This document shows positions 1 through 9,280 of a DNA stretch of 64,000 nt, piece by piece. The stretch is from DATATB01 sp036268995 (lineage in GTDB: Bacteria; Planctomycetota; Planctomycetia; Pirellulales; PNKZ01), in NCBI GenBank assembly GCA_036268995.1, contig DATATB010000036.1:1-64000 (forward strand). Direction: 5' to 3'. Both the position numbers and the translations under genes were made by a program. The stretch's first letter is position 1. Every line of letters starts with the position of its first letter. The notes beneath the pieces are model-generated. The model saw only the letters and a list, made by a program, of their open reading frames with translations. It was not told the DNA's origin and searched no databases.

Positions 1-456
1 GTGCGAGCCGGGCACGTAACGCAAGCAGCCGTTGGCCTCGTCCACCCGATCCAGGGCAAGCCAAATGGTCGCAACCTGGCAGGGTTCGAGGCAAAAGTAA
101 TAGTTGTCCTGGTGCGGCGGCGTCGGATGGTTGCTGCCACGCGGCTTGTTGAACCATTCTGGATCGTCAGCCTCGGCCGACTCGCCCAGCAGTTCCTCTG
201 CCAAACCTTTCCAGCGCGGGTGCCGGCGGTACTGCTCGAAGAAGGGATCCACGCTCATGCGATGCAGTTGTTTGAGCGTCTCGGGCCGGCTGGCATCCAG
301 ATAAAAGGCGGACGATCCATCCTGCCCGGGCACCACTTCGCGGATATAGCGGTCGAGCTGCCGGTTCAACTCGGCCAAGTCGGCGGCTTCCAAAAAGTTT
401 CGGATGATGACAAAGCCGTCGATGTCGAACTGCTTCCGCAGAGCTTCAGAAACCAT
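1..456 (-). CDS. Phytanoyl-CoA dioxygenase (PhyH) family protein, C-terminus cut by window edge
   Basis: Reading the minus strand from an ATG at 454-456 gives 152 residues (MVSEALRKQFDIDGFVIIRN at the start) that stay open to position 1. The opening 'F..DGFVIIRNFL' is the typical PhyH N-terminus. The segment HPTPPHQDNYYF carries the H-x-D iron-binding pair, and NGCLRYVPGSH is the conserved run near the second half of the fold, so the distal iron-binding His and the 2-oxoglutarate-binding Arg lie outside the window. Members are non-haem Fe(II)/2-oxoglutarate-dependent oxygenases that hydroxylate small metabolites; the substrate cannot be predicted. The gene lies 26 bp downstream of the beta-propeller gene on the same strand and is probably co-transcribed with it. 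Confidence 0.88.
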   Translation of the reverse strand, partial: MVSEALRKQFDIDGFVIIRNFLEAADLAELNRQLDRYIREVVPGQDGSSAFYLDASRPETLKQLHRMSVDPFFEQYRRHPRWKGLAEELLGESAEADDPEWFNKPRGSNHPTPPHQDNYYFCLEPCQVATIWLALDRVDEANGCLRYVPGSH

Positions 457-482
457 CGTGTCACTTTTGATTGAAGATACGT

Positions 483-1991
483 TCAGTTGGATTTTTTCGG
501 AGCGATCACTTCGGCAAAGCGGATGGCGAACACGTCGGCATCCTTGATCGCAAATTTGATTTTAACCACTTTGCCGGCCAGCGTGCCAACGTTGGGCCCC
601 TGCCGCCAATGGGTGGCCCGCTCGATTTCGTTGCCGATCATTTCGATGCTGTCGGCCAGCGTGAACCCGGGAAGCGGGTGCCCGGCCACGTCTTGCAGTT
701 CTACGCGGATGCCGCCGGCGGCCGAAGTGGAAAAATTCAGCAGCAGCCGATTGCCCCGAAACGTGAGCGGCTTGCTGACGACTTCGCCGCCTGCGTAGCC
801 AGCGCGTAGCGCAGCTAATCCGTCGAGCCGCAAGCTATAGCGCCGCAGATGGGCCGTCGGCTGCGCGTAATCCTGGTTCACGTAGACCGACATTTCCGTC
901 GCTCCCGTCTGCACCAGATTCAAAGCCGGATAGTTGGTGCGCGAGACCCAATTCTGCGCGCCGATGCCGGGACGGATGAACGCGCCGAGAAACGTGCGGT
1001 CGTACCAGTCGCCGCCGCGGGTGGTCATGAAGATCGCATCCGAAGCGTCTTTGAAATACTTGGGATTCACGTGAATGGCTTCGGCCTCGGCCGCGCTCAG
1101 CACTTGCCGTCCCGGCATGAAGCGCGCGGCAATCGAGACATACAGGTGCGGCGCGCGAAAGTAGGGATGCGTCTGGTTTGTATACAAGTGCTCGATCGGA
1201 GCCGCGCCGCCGCCGGCGTCGCGGTATTGCATTAACCGCACGCCGCTGAAGTGGCCGAAATCGTCGCTTTCCGACCGGGCGATCCGCCGCACGCCACCTT
1301 GGAACACGCGGAAATAGGCCACGTACTTTTTCTCGGGCGCCGACCAGAACGCCAGGTTCTGCGAGTCGAACATGTAGGGAAACGGCACGCCGCTGACCGC
1401 GATGACCGGTTCTTCCCGCAACTTGCGCCAATGGCGTCCGTCGGGCGAGGCGAAGGCCACCAGCCCGGTCGCCATCGTCCCGGCCAGCGCTTTGAAGCGC
1501 TCGTCGGGCCGAGCAGCCGGGTTGGCATCCAGCAGCGGGCTGAAATTGTGCGAAAAGCTCTTGGCCGCGAGCACGATATTGTTGTCACGGCTGCCGGACC
1601 ATTCGATAAGCCCGAGCTGCGGTTTCGTCCAGTGAATGCCGTCGTCGCTTTCGGCCAGGCATGTCACTTCGCCCTGGCCGTCGGGCGCGGTCGTCGGCTT
1701 GCCGCGGTAGTAGAGCAAATAGCGCTGGCCATCGCGGACGAGCGTGCAATAGCCGCAAAAGGCCCCCTCCCACGGCTTGTCAAAGCGCAGCACCGGGCCT
1801 TCGTCGCGCGGCTCGCACAGGTGCAAATGCACGCCGCGCATGCTCTCGATCAAGTAACGATCGACAAACAGCTCGCGGCGATCGCCCAATTCCAGCGGCG
1901 CCTCGCCAGCCCAAGCGGCTGCGGCCATCACCAGCCACGCCAACATGCAACATGCGACAGCAAGGCCATCGCTCATTAACTTCAATCTCAT
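483..1991 (-). CDS. Secreted five-bladed beta-propeller protein, glycosyl hydrolase family 32-like
   Basis: A 502-residue protein. The ATG at 1989-1991 is chosen because GAGGTG lies six bases upstream and because it puts a signal peptide (hydrophobic run then AAAAWA-GEAP) at the N-terminus; the frame stays open further upstream without a membrane segment. The mature part starts 'LELGDRRELFVDRYLIE', typical of a Planctomycetes group of secreted GH32/GH43-like propellers, and has repeated blade motifs such as 'LAESDDGIHWTKP' and 'FASPDGRHWRKL'. The C-terminal region (FRGNRLLLNFSTSAAGGIRV) looks like a beta-sandwich. Expected site is the periplasm or outside the cell, acting on glycans; the substrate is unknown and catalytic residues were not assigned. 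It precedes the PhyH gene. Confidence 0.8.
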   Translation of the reverse strand: MRLKLMSDGLAVACCMLAWLVMAAAAWAGEAPLELGDRRELFVDRYLIESMRGVHLHLCEPRDEGPVLRFDKPWEGAFCGYCTLVRDGQRYLLYYRGKPTTAPDGQGEVTCLAESDDGIHWTKPQLGLIEWSGSRDNNIVLAAKSFSHNFSPLLDANPAARPDERFKALAGTMATGLVAFASPDGRHWRKLREEPVIAVSGVPFPYMFDSQNLAFWSAPEKKYVAYFRVFQGGVRRIARSESDDFGHFSGVRLMQYRDAGGGAAPIEHLYTNQTHPYFRAPHLYVSIAARFMPGRQVLSAAEAEAIHVNPKYFKDASDAIFMTTRGGDWYDRTFLGAFIRPGIGAQNWVSRTNYPALNLVQTGATEMSVYVNQDYAQPTAHLRRYSLRLDGLAALRAGYAGGEVVSKPLTFRGNRLLLNFSTSAAGGIRVELQDVAGHPLPGFTLADSIEMIGNEIERATHWRQGPNVGTLAGKVVKIKFAIKDADVFAIRFAEVIAPKKSN

Positions 1992-2247
1992 CCATTCACC
2001 TCGTGCCTGTCTGAATCTTTCAGGCCAATTGTGCTTCTTACGCTGACCCAACTCGCAAACCGGCTGGACCGAAAGCATTCTGCCGCCAGCGACAATAGAG
2101 TGCCTTCGAAACCACACGGCAAGCCGCTTGCCGCTTTCGATTGGCAGTCGTCTCGCTTGCCGATTAAATTGACTTTCGAGGCGGAGAGGTTTTTCACCCT
2201 AGCGCCGGTCTGTCTGGCCAGCCCTTAAATTCGGGAAACATGAAAGC

Positions 2248-3021
<774 letters not shown>

Positions 3022-3101
3022 GTGATGCGCGGAATGAATCATTCATCTTGTTCGCTTGACCTCTGCCGGGTTTTTCGAGAACATTAGGAAAGAGGTCACG
3101 C

Positions 3102-3374
3102 ATGTCGCTATCCACGCTCGAAACGGCCATCCTCACTCGTGTGGTTCTGCCCGAGGCCGCCACGCTCACGCCAGCCGTTGCGCAGAGCGTGCTTTCGATG
3201 GAGTTTACCGCCGACGATCGCCAACGCATGAATGAACTCTCGGAAAAGGCGCAAGCCGGTTCGCTCGCTGCTGAGGAACAAGCGGAGCTCGACTCGTACG
3301 AGCGAATCGGACACTTCCTTTCGCTGCTGAAGTCAAAGGCCAGGCGATCCCTCCAGGGCCATTCTTCTTCGTAG
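3102..3374 (+). CDS. Small protein of unknown function paired with an HNH nuclease
   Basis: A 90-residue soluble protein with no signal peptide. It looks mostly helical: an N-terminal stretch (LETAILTRVVLPEAATLTPAVAQSVL), then 'FTADDRQRMNELSEKAQAG' and 'LAAEEQAELDSYERIG'. I do not assign a family or function; short proteins with the 'D..RM.EL..KA..G.L..EE..EL..Y' pattern commonly precede HNH nucleases in Planctomycetes, as here. The start is ATG 3102 with AGAGG upstream. Its TAG stop (3372-3374) is followed after only six bases, in the same frame, by the ATG of the HNH gene, so the two are almost certainly one transcript. Confidence 0.72.
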   Translation: MSLSTLETAILTRVVLPEAATLTPAVAQSVLSMEFTADDRQRMNELSEKAQAGSLAAEEQAELDSYERIGHFLSLLKSKARRSLQGHSSS

Positions 3375-3380
3375 TGGTGC

Positions 3381-3800
3381 ATGCAACACGCAGTGGCACA
3401 TCAAGTCCGGATGCGGGCTGACAACCGTTGCGAGTATTGTTGCATCTCTCAGAGCCTCGACGACTTGCCCTTTCAAGTTGATCATATCATCGCCCGCAAG
3501 CACGGCGGAACGGACGATGACGACAACCTGGCATGGGCATGCCTGTCATGCAACAACCATAAAGGGCCAAACATTGCCGGTCTCGATCCCGACACAAGCC
3601 AGCTCACGCGGCTCTTCAATCCACGGTCGGATCGCTGGCTACAGCACTTCGTTTGGGACGGCGCCGTGCTCAAGGGTTTGACTGCGATCGGACGCACAAC
3701 GGTCCTGGTGTTAGCTATCAATCTACCCTATCGTGTCGAACTGCGGATTTCGCTGCTGGCTGAAGGTCGGCCGCTGGCCGGCCCGCCAAAAACTCCCTAG
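3381..3800 (+). CDS. HNH endonuclease family protein
   Basis: A 139-residue protein with a complete HNH core near the N-terminus: 'RCEYC' (first CxxC), 'FQVDHIIARKHGG' (catalytic DH), 'DDDDNLAWACLSCNNHKG' (N and second CxxC with the last H). The start must be this ATG because the upstream gene's TAG is in the same frame six bases earlier. HNH proteins are metal-dependent DNA nucleases; free-standing chromosomal copies like this have no settled role. The C-terminal half (LFNPRSDRWLQHFVW) matches the usual tail of this free-standing class. The partner upstream is a 90-residue helical protein. Confidence 0.87.
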   Translation: MQHAVAHQVRMRADNRCEYCCISQSLDDLPFQVDHIIARKHGGTDDDDNLAWACLSCNNHKGPNIAGLDPDTSQLTRLFNPRSDRWLQHFVWDGAVLKGLTAIGRTTVLVLAINLPYRVELRISLLAEGRPLAGPPKTP

Positions 3801-3848
3801 ACGAGCAACCCGCAGCTCAATGTGCGTGAACTTTAGCCGCGTCGAAGC

Positions 3849-4883
3849 ATGCTAGACCTTTACGACATCACCCGATCGCAGCTTGGCGAGTGGGTCGCGT
3901 CGTGCGCCGGCAGCGCGGTGCATGCGGCGCGCGTGTGGCGGTATCTATATCGCGAGGGCGTGCGCGAGGTCGCCGCGATGCGCGAGTTGCCGGCCCGACT
4001 GCGCGAGCGGCTGGCTCGCGACGCTGCGCCGACGACGCTGGTCCTGGCCGATGAAGTCCGCTCCGGCGATGGACTGACGCAAAAATATCTACTGGAGCTG
4101 GCCGATGGCCGGCAGGTGGAAACGGTGCTGATGCGGATGCGGGGCCGGCTGACGGCCTGCCTCAGCTCGCAGGTCGGTTGCCCGTTGGGCTGCGTGTTCT
4201 GCGCGACGGGCCAAATGGGTTTTGCCCGCAACCTCACCACCGGCGAGATCGTGGCCCAGGCGTTGTATGTCAATTCGGCAGGAATGGACGGCCTGCATCG
4301 CCGGGAGTCGCTCCGCAATATTGTGCTGATGGGCATGGGCGAGCCGCTGCTGAATTACGACGCGGTGGTGCGGGCGATGGAAATCCTGCGCGATCCCGGC
4401 GGCCTGGCGATCGGCTCGAAGCAGATCACGCTCAGCACCGTGGGCGTGGTCCCTGGCATCATTCGGCTGGCCGACGAGGCGCAGCCCTGCTCGCTGGCCG
4501 TTTCGCTGCACGCGGCGGACCAAGACGAGCGGGCCGCGCTGGTGCCCGCCGCCCGAACGTGGCCGCTCGACGTGCTGCTGGATGCCTGCCGCTATTACGC
4601 GGCGCGGCTGGGTCGGCGGATTTTTTTCGAGTGGACGCTGATCGCAGGGAGCAACGATTCGGCCCGGCATGCACATGCGTTGGCCCGGCTCGTGCGAGAT
4701 ATTCCGGCGCAGATCAATTTGATCCCGCTCAATCCCACGCTCGGCTACCGCGGCACGCCCGGACGTGGCGAAGCCGTGGATCGCTTCCGCATGATTCTGC
4801 GCGACTATGGTCTGCCGGTCAGCATTCGTCAGCGGCGCGGGATCGAGATCGCGGCGGGCTGCGGGCAACTTGCGGGGGGATAA
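3849..4883 (+). CDS. rlmN: Dual-specificity 23S rRNA A2503 / tRNA A37 C2-methyltransferase RlmN
   Basis: A 344-residue radical SAM methyltransferase of the RlmN/Cfr family. It has the CxxxCxxC iron-sulfur motif in 'QVGCPLGCVFCATGQMGF' (Cys111, 115, 118), 'GMGEPLLNYD' for SAM binding, and the C-terminal catalytic cysteine in 'RGIEIAAGCGQL' (Cys338). Family members methylate C2 of A2503 in 23S rRNA and of A37 in some tRNAs, in the cytoplasm, with SAM both as radical source and methyl donor. Length is close to the family norm. The N-terminal domain (MLDLYDITRSQLGEWV) is the usual RlmN accessory domain. It appears to be a single-gene unit, bounded downstream by an imperfect palindrome. Confidence 0.95.
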   Translation: MLDLYDITRSQLGEWVASCAGSAVHAARVWRYLYREGVREVAAMRELPARLRERLARDAAPTTLVLADEVRSGDGLTQKYLLELADGRQVETVLMRMRGRLTACLSSQVGCPLGCVFCATGQMGFARNLTTGEIVAQALYVNSAGMDGLHRRESLRNIVLMGMGEPLLNYDAVVRAMEILRDPGGLAIGSKQITLSTVGVVPGIIRLADEAQPCSLAVSLHAADQDERAALVPAARTWPLDVLLDACRYYAARLGRRIFFEWTLIAGSNDSARHAHALARLVRDIPAQINLIPLNPTLGYRGTPGRGEAVDRFRMILRDYGLPVSIRQRRGIEIAAGCGQLAGG

Positions 4884-4895
4884 GAGTAAGAGGAG

Positions 4896-4970
4896 AACCA
4901 CGGATTTCACGGATGACACGAATGGAGGAATCTGGTGCCTTTATCCGTGTTATCAGTGCCATCCGTGGTC
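4896..4970. repeat. Imperfect palindrome ('ACCACGGAT' family)
   Basis: ACCACGGAT (4897-4905) is inverted at 4961-4969 (ATCCGTGGT). The arms continue with matches over about 27 bp (left CACGGAT..GACACGAAT, right arm reverse-complemented CACTGAT..AACACGGAT). It lies between rlmN and the serine hydrolase gene. It has no T-run, so it is not an obvious intrinsic terminator; it looks like a small interspersed intergenic repeat. Confidence 0.6.
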
Positions 4971-5053
4971 AACTGCTTTGTACTTCGTACATACTCGCGG
5001 GCGGCTTTGTTAATATGTCGTCTTTGATGATTTTTTGATTCGCAGGTGCAGGC

Positions 5054-6175
5054 ATGGCTTATCTGGCGGTTGCACGGCCGGAAGAGATTGGCTTCGACCC
5101 GGTAAGGCTCGATCGGGCGTATGCGCTGCTCGACGCGTGGACGCGCGCGGGCGAAGTGCCTGGCGGCGCAATCGTCGCGGGGCGACGCGGCAAGATGCTG
5201 GCGCCGCGCTTGTTCGGTCGGATGGGAACGGAGGCCGATGCCGCGCCGATCCGCGACGACGCGATGTTCCTGCTGGCTTCAATCACCAAGCCGGTCGTCT
5301 ACCTGGGAGCGATGATCCTCGTCGAGCGGGGACTGTTGAACCTGTCCGATCGAGTGACGCGGTACCTGCCCGAGTTCGCCGCGCACCATAAAGAAGACAC
5401 GCTCGTGCTGCATTTGTTCACGCACACGTCGGGATTGCCCGACATGCTGCCGGACAACACCGAGCTGCGCCGCGCGCACGCCCCGTTGGAGCGCTACGCC
5501 CAGCAGACGATGCGCGACACCGTGCCGCTGTTTTCTCCCGGCACCGACCTGCGCTACCAGAGCATGGGCACCCTGATGACGGCCGAGCTGATCCGGCACA
5601 TCAGCGGCCTGCCGGTGGCCGAATTCCTGCGGAAAGAAATCTTCGACCCGCTCGGGCTGCGATCGATTGCCTTGGGCTCAGGGGGACTCGATCGCGAGCG
5701 GCTGGTGCGCGTGCAGGTGCCCGAGTATCAGGACCCGGACTTCGGCTGGAATAGCCGCTATTGGCAAGAGTTGGGTTCGCCCTGGGGAGGAATGTTCAGC
5801 GCGCCGGCGGATTTCGCCGTGCTCTGTCAATTGATGCTCGGCGGCGGCGAAGTCGGCGGCGTGCGCATTGTCTCGCCGCTGACGACCGCGGCCATGACGC
5901 GCAATTGGCTCAATGACTTGCCCGGCATTGCTGAGCCGACCCGGCGAACGCATCCCTGGGGCTTAGGTTGGCGGCTGAATCACCCGGCCGGCGGCGACTC
6001 GTTCGGCGATTTGCTGGGCCCGCGCACGTTCGGACATTTCGGGGCCACCGGCACGATGGTCTGGATGGACCCCGACAGCGGCGCGTTTTGCCTGCTGCTG
6101 ACTTCGGCCATTCGCGAAAAGCAGCCGTGGAAGCTCGTGAGCCTGTCTAATGCCGTCGCGGCCGCGATCGTGTGA
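5054..6175 (+). CDS. Serine hydrolase, beta-lactamase / penicillin-binding protein class C fold
   Basis: A 373-residue protein of the beta-lactamase-related serine hydrolase family. The nucleophile motif S-x-x-K is 'SITK' (76-79), the second motif Tyr is in 'LRYQSMG' (Tyr168), and the third H-x-G motif appears in 'GHFGATGTMVWMD'. 'HTSGLPD' follows the SxxK region as usual. No signal peptide is visible, suggesting a cytoplasmic esterase or peptidase rather than a periplasmic drug-resistance enzyme. Substrate is unknown; resistance should not be inferred. Start is ATG 5054; the frame enters the family motif 'IGFDPVRLDRAYALLDAW' within 11 residues. Confidence 0.86.
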   Translation: MAYLAVARPEEIGFDPVRLDRAYALLDAWTRAGEVPGGAIVAGRRGKMLAPRLFGRMGTEADAAPIRDDAMFLLASITKPVVYLGAMILVERGLLNLSDRVTRYLPEFAAHHKEDTLVLHLFTHTSGLPDMLPDNTELRRAHAPLERYAQQTMRDTVPLFSPGTDLRYQSMGTLMTAELIRHISGLPVAEFLRKEIFDPLGLRSIALGSGGLDRERLVRVQVPEYQDPDFGWNSRYWQELGSPWGGMFSAPADFAVLCQLMLGGGEVGGVRIVSPLTTAAMTRNWLNDLPGIAEPTRRTHPWGLGWRLNHPAGGDSFGDLLGPRTFGHFGATGTMVWMDPDSGAFCLLLTSAIREKQPWKLVSLSNAVAAAIV

Positions 6176-6211
6176 TTCGAAATGCAGTAATCCCAAGTGG
6201 CACTCAATTCT

Positions 6212-6277
6212 GGAACACTAATCGGCGCTAATTAACACTGATCGGAATTAGTGAAGATTAGTGAGAATTAGTGTTCC
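6212..6277. repeat. Inverted repeat of 11-bp arms with internal ATTAGTG repeats
   Basis: GGAACACTAAT (6212-6222) is exactly inverted at 6267-6277 (ATTAGTGTTCC). Between them AATTAGTG/GATTAGTG/AATTAGTG is repeated three times in tandem (6246-6273). This AT-rich island contrasts with its surroundings and lies just upstream of the start of the alpha/beta hydrolase gene. Confidence 0.6.
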
Positions 6278-6306
6278 TTTCCTCTTTCCCCATTTTGTGT
6301 GGAAAC

Positions 6307-7239
6307 ATGGTAGCGGCTGATTTTCGAGACAAGCTGTTAACGTCGCTCGGCGGCCAGTGGCCGGAGCCGGCCGATCTGCACGCGCGGGTCGAGCACGTCG
6401 AGCCGAAAGATGGCTATCGGCTGGAAACAGTCAGCTACGAAGTCGAGCCGGGCGAGCGCGTCACGTCGTTCTTGCTGCTGCCCGAGGGAGCGACGTCGGC
6501 GCATCGCGTGCCGGGCATCTGCGTCTGGCATCAGCACGCCGGGCAATATGGCAACGGCAAGTACGAGCCGGCGGGCTTGCGCGGTTCGGCCATGCACCAC
6601 ACGGGCGTGGCCCTGGCGCGCGAGGGCTACGCCGTGCTCTGCCCCGATGCCTTGGGTTTCGGCGATCGCGTGCCCGGCAAGCTGCGCGGCGCCAATCTCG
6701 AGCGGTTCTTGTTCTTGAAGTACGTGGTGCGCGGCAAGTGCCTGGCTTGGAAGAACATCCTCGATATGCGGCGGCACGTCGACTATCTCGCGTCGCGGCC
6801 CGAAGTGCGCGACGACCGGCTGGGCTGTTACGGCCACTCGATGGGCTCGACCCATACCTGGCTGGTCGGGCCGTGGGAACCGCGGCTGGTGGCGCTGTGC
6901 GGCAATTGCTGCCTGCCTACGTACGCCGCCATCGAACGGACCGAAATCCTGCACTGTTTTCCGAATTTCATTCCCGGCCTGTACCAGTATGGCGACACGC
7001 CGGACACGGCCGCACTGATTGCCCCGCGGGCCTTGCACTTGAATTTCGGCGAGACCGACGAGGGGAGCCCAATCGAGGAAGTGCGGCGCGGCATCGAAAC
7101 GATTCGCCAGGCGTACCAGACCACGCACGCCGACGGCAACTTCACGTCGTTCATCGAAGCCGGCGCCGGCCACGTGCTCAGCGAAGCGATGTGGGACCGC
7201 GTGAAGCAGTTTTTCGACCGGCATTTGCGCGACCATTAG
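6307..7239 (+). CDS. Alpha/beta hydrolase (dienelactone hydrolase / acetyl xylan esterase-like)
   Basis: A 310-residue protein when started at ATG 6307 (MVAADFRDKL); the frame also has a GTG at 6271 but that lies inside the upstream repeat. The nucleophile elbow is 'CYGHSMGSTHTW' (Ser178), an acid is likely in 'NFGETDEGSP', and the histidine is in 'EAGAGHVLSEAMW'. The family hydrolyses esters of sugars or small acids in the cytoplasm, as no signal peptide is present. 'VWHQHAGQYGNGKYEPAG' and 'MHHTGVALAREGYAVLCPDALGFGDR' are typical of the bacterial acetyl xylan esterase-like branch. Substrate is not predictable. It follows the serine hydrolase on the same strand. Confidence 0.8.
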   Translation: MVAADFRDKLLTSLGGQWPEPADLHARVEHVEPKDGYRLETVSYEVEPGERVTSFLLLPEGATSAHRVPGICVWHQHAGQYGNGKYEPAGLRGSAMHHTGVALAREGYAVLCPDALGFGDRVPGKLRGANLERFLFLKYVVRGKCLAWKNILDMRRHVDYLASRPEVRDDRLGCYGHSMGSTHTWLVGPWEPRLVALCGNCCLPTYAAIERTEILHCFPNFIPGLYQYGDTPDTAALIAPRALHLNFGETDEGSPIEEVRRGIETIRQAYQTTHADGNFTSFIEAGAGHVLSEAMWDRVKQFFDRHLRDH

Positions 7240-7291
7240 CCGGCACATTCATGTGCCGTTAAGCCAGCACGGCACATGAATGTGCCGGCTA
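7237..7291. repeat. Perfect 22-bp inverted repeat built of two CGGCACAT palindromes
   Basis: Arms 7237-7258 and 7270-7291 are exact reverse complements with an 11-base loop. Each arm is itself an 18-bp palindrome: CGGCACAT-TC-ATGTGCCG (7241-7258) and CGGCACATGAATGTGCCG (7270-7287). The left arm begins on the TAG stop of the hydrolase gene. A third palindrome copy lies at 9263-9280. It may stabilise mRNA 3' ends or be a REP-like element; there is no T-run. Confidence 0.8.
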
Positions 7292-7393
7292 GTTTGGGCG
7301 CCGCGGCCCGGTTTGGGCTCGCCGCGGCTACGGCCGCTGACTTATATTGTGGCTGCTTGGACCCGTTCCGCACCCAGAATCACTTCCAGCGCG

Positions 7394-9250
7394 ATGCATA
7401 GGCCTTCTGCGGGCATTCCCGCGGGCAATTCGAAAGTCCTTGCGGCCGATCCGGCCGGCGAGCCGTCGCGGCTGGTGGCGAAGCTCTGGCAGCGCGTGCC
7501 GGCGCTGGACGCCCTGCGAACTTATTCCTGGCGGGCGTTTGGCTCCGACACCGTGGCCGGCCTCACCGTGGCGGCTATTGCCGTGCCGCAGGCGATGGCC
7601 TATGCCCAGATCGCCGGGCTGCCGCCGCAATACGGCCTGTACACGGCCATCGTGATGACGGCCGTGGGCGCGGTGTTCGACTCGTCGAAGCAATTGATCA
7701 ATGGCCCGACCAACGCCATTTCGATCGCCGTCTTCAGCGCGCTGGCCTTCTATGGCACCGACGACCGGGTGCAGGCCGCCGTGCTGTTGGCATTGCTTGT
7801 GGGCGCCATTCAGATGGCGATCACGCTGCTGCGTCTGGGCGACCTCACACGCTACATTTCGCATGCCGTGATTGTCGGCTTTACGCTGGGGGCCGGATCG
7901 CTGATCGTGCTCGATCAATTGAAAAATCTGCTCGGGCTGCCGGCACGCGGCACCGGCGAGGACCATTTTCTCAAACGCTTGTGGCTGACGCTGGCGCAAG
8001 CCGACCAGACGAACCTGGCGACCGTGGTCGTGGGGCTGGCCACGATGGCGCTGGTGCTCGTCCTGCGGCTGGCCAACTCGCGACTGCGGCTGCGGATTCC
8101 CGAGTTTCTGCTGGCCGTGGTCGGCATGGCCGCGATCGTGTGGGGTCTGGATCTCCAGCAGCAGGGCGTGAAGGTCGTGGGCGCGATCCCGCCGCATCTG
8201 CCGTCCTTTCAACTGCCAGTCGTCTCTTGGGTCCAGGTCCGCGAACTCTCGGGCAGCGGACTGGCAATCGCCGTGCTGGGCCTGCTGGAAGCCGTCGCCA
8301 TGGCCAAGGCAATCGCCGCGAAAACGGAGCAGAAGCTCGATATCAACCAGCAGTGCCTGAGCGAAGGGCTGGCCAACCTGGCCGGCAGCCTGTTCCAGTG
8401 CTTTCCCGGGTCGGGCTCGCTCACGCGCTCGACCGTCAACCAGCAGTCGGGCGCCGTCACGCAGTGGTCTGGCGTGATCTCGGCCGCAGCCGTGGCCGCC
8501 GCGGTGTTGGTCTTTGCGCCCTACGCGCATTACATCCCCAAGGCCAGCCTGGCCGGCATCCTCGTGCTCTCGGCCTGGAACCTGGTCAACCGCCAGCAAC
8601 TTGCCTACTATCTGCGCGCGACGCGCTTCGATGCCGCGATCGTGCTGTTGACGGCGGTGTCGGCCGTGGCGATTTCGGTGGAATTCTGCGTGTTGATCGG
8701 CGTGTTCCTGTCGTTCGTGCTGTACGTGCCGCGTGCGGCGCGCGTGCGTCTCACCGAGCTGGTGCTCACGCCCGAGCGGGTGATTCGCGAGCGCGTGGCC
8801 GACGACGTGCCTTGCAGCCGCATTTTGATCTACAGCTTCGAGGGCGAGCTGTTCTTCGGGGCCGCTCCCGAGCTGGACGAACATTTCCAGCGCATCCGCA
8901 GGGCCGTGCAGCCGGGCGTCCGGGCCATCGTGCTGCGCCTCAAGCGGGCCAGAAACCCCGACGCCGTGTGTCTGCAATTGCTCGACAAGTTCATCCGCCG
9001 CATGCAAGCGCAGGACATTGCCGTGCTGCTGTGCGGCATCCAGCCGGAAATGGCCAAGGCGCTCGACTCCGGTGGCATTCGGGCCCTGCTCGGGCCGGAC
9101 CGGATCTTCGAAGAAACGGGCGTCGTCTGGTCGGCCACGCTAGCGGCCGTGCGGCACGCCTACGAAATCGTGCAGGAAGATCTTTGCCCCGACTGTCCGC
9201 GGCTAGGCCAAAGCCTGGACGACAAGCAGGACTGGTACTACATGATCTGA
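7394..9250 (+). CDS. SulP family anion (sulfate) permease with C-terminal STAS domain
   Basis: A 618-residue inner-membrane transporter. Start ATG 7394 is preferred because it begins the soluble N-terminus just before the family motif; an earlier ATG at 7280 lies within a palindrome. The signature 'AGLTVAAIAVPQAMAYAQIAGLPPQYGLY' opens the transport domain, followed by 'INGPTNAISIAVFSALAFYG', about 10-12 hydrophobic spans and 'SLFQCFPGSGSLTRSTVNQQSGA'. A STAS domain follows the last span ('RILIYSFEGELFFGAAPELDEHF'). SulP proteins move sulfate, bicarbonate or other anions by proton or sodium symport; the ion is not determined by sequence. The tail 'LCPDCPRLG' contains a CxxC. Confidence 0.92.
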   Translation: MHRPSAGIPAGNSKVLAADPAGEPSRLVAKLWQRVPALDALRTYSWRAFGSDTVAGLTVAAIAVPQAMAYAQIAGLPPQYGLYTAIVMTAVGAVFDSSKQLINGPTNAISIAVFSALAFYGTDDRVQAAVLLALLVGAIQMAITLLRLGDLTRYISHAVIVGFTLGAGSLIVLDQLKNLLGLPARGTGEDHFLKRLWLTLAQADQTNLATVVVGLATMALVLVLRLANSRLRLRIPEFLLAVVGMAAIVWGLDLQQQGVKVVGAIPPHLPSFQLPVVSWVQVRELSGSGLAIAVLGLLEAVAMAKAIAAKTEQKLDINQQCLSEGLANLAGSLFQCFPGSGSLTRSTVNQQSGAVTQWSGVISAAAVAAAVLVFAPYAHYIPKASLAGILVLSAWNLVNRQQLAYYLRATRFDAAIVLLTAVSAVAISVEFCVLIGVFLSFVLYVPRAARVRLTELVLTPERVIRERVADDVPCSRILIYSFEGELFFGAAPELDEHFQRIRRAVQPGVRAIVLRLKRARNPDAVCLQLLDKFIRRMQAQDIAVLLCGIQPEMAKALDSGGIRALLGPDRIFEETGVVWSATLAAVRHAYEIVQEDLCPDCPRLGQSLDDKQDWYYMI

Positions 9251-9262
9251 GCGGCAGCGGCA

Positions 9263-9280
9263 CGGCACATGAATGTGCCG
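9263..9280. repeat. Third copy of the CGGCACAT palindrome
   Basis: CGGCACATGAATGTGCCG again, 13 bp after the SulP stop codon. As in the first location (7237-7291), it lies just 3' of a gene, which fits a role at transcript ends or a target preference of a REP-like element. Confidence 0.75.

Noticed and set aside
1..474. A long open frame on the plus strand at the left edge
   Set aside because: It is the antisense shadow of the PhyH gene; only the minus-strand reading gives a family match (DGFVII, HQD).
4178..5038. A 286-codon plus-strand frame overlapping the radical SAM gene
   Set aside because: It is an out-of-frame reading of rlmN with arginine/alanine-rich composition typical of GC-rich shadows.
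5054..6175. Annotating the serine hydrolase as a beta-lactamase resistance gene
   Set aside because: SxxK and HxG are shared by many esterases and peptidases of this fold; there is no signal peptide and no class C specific context.
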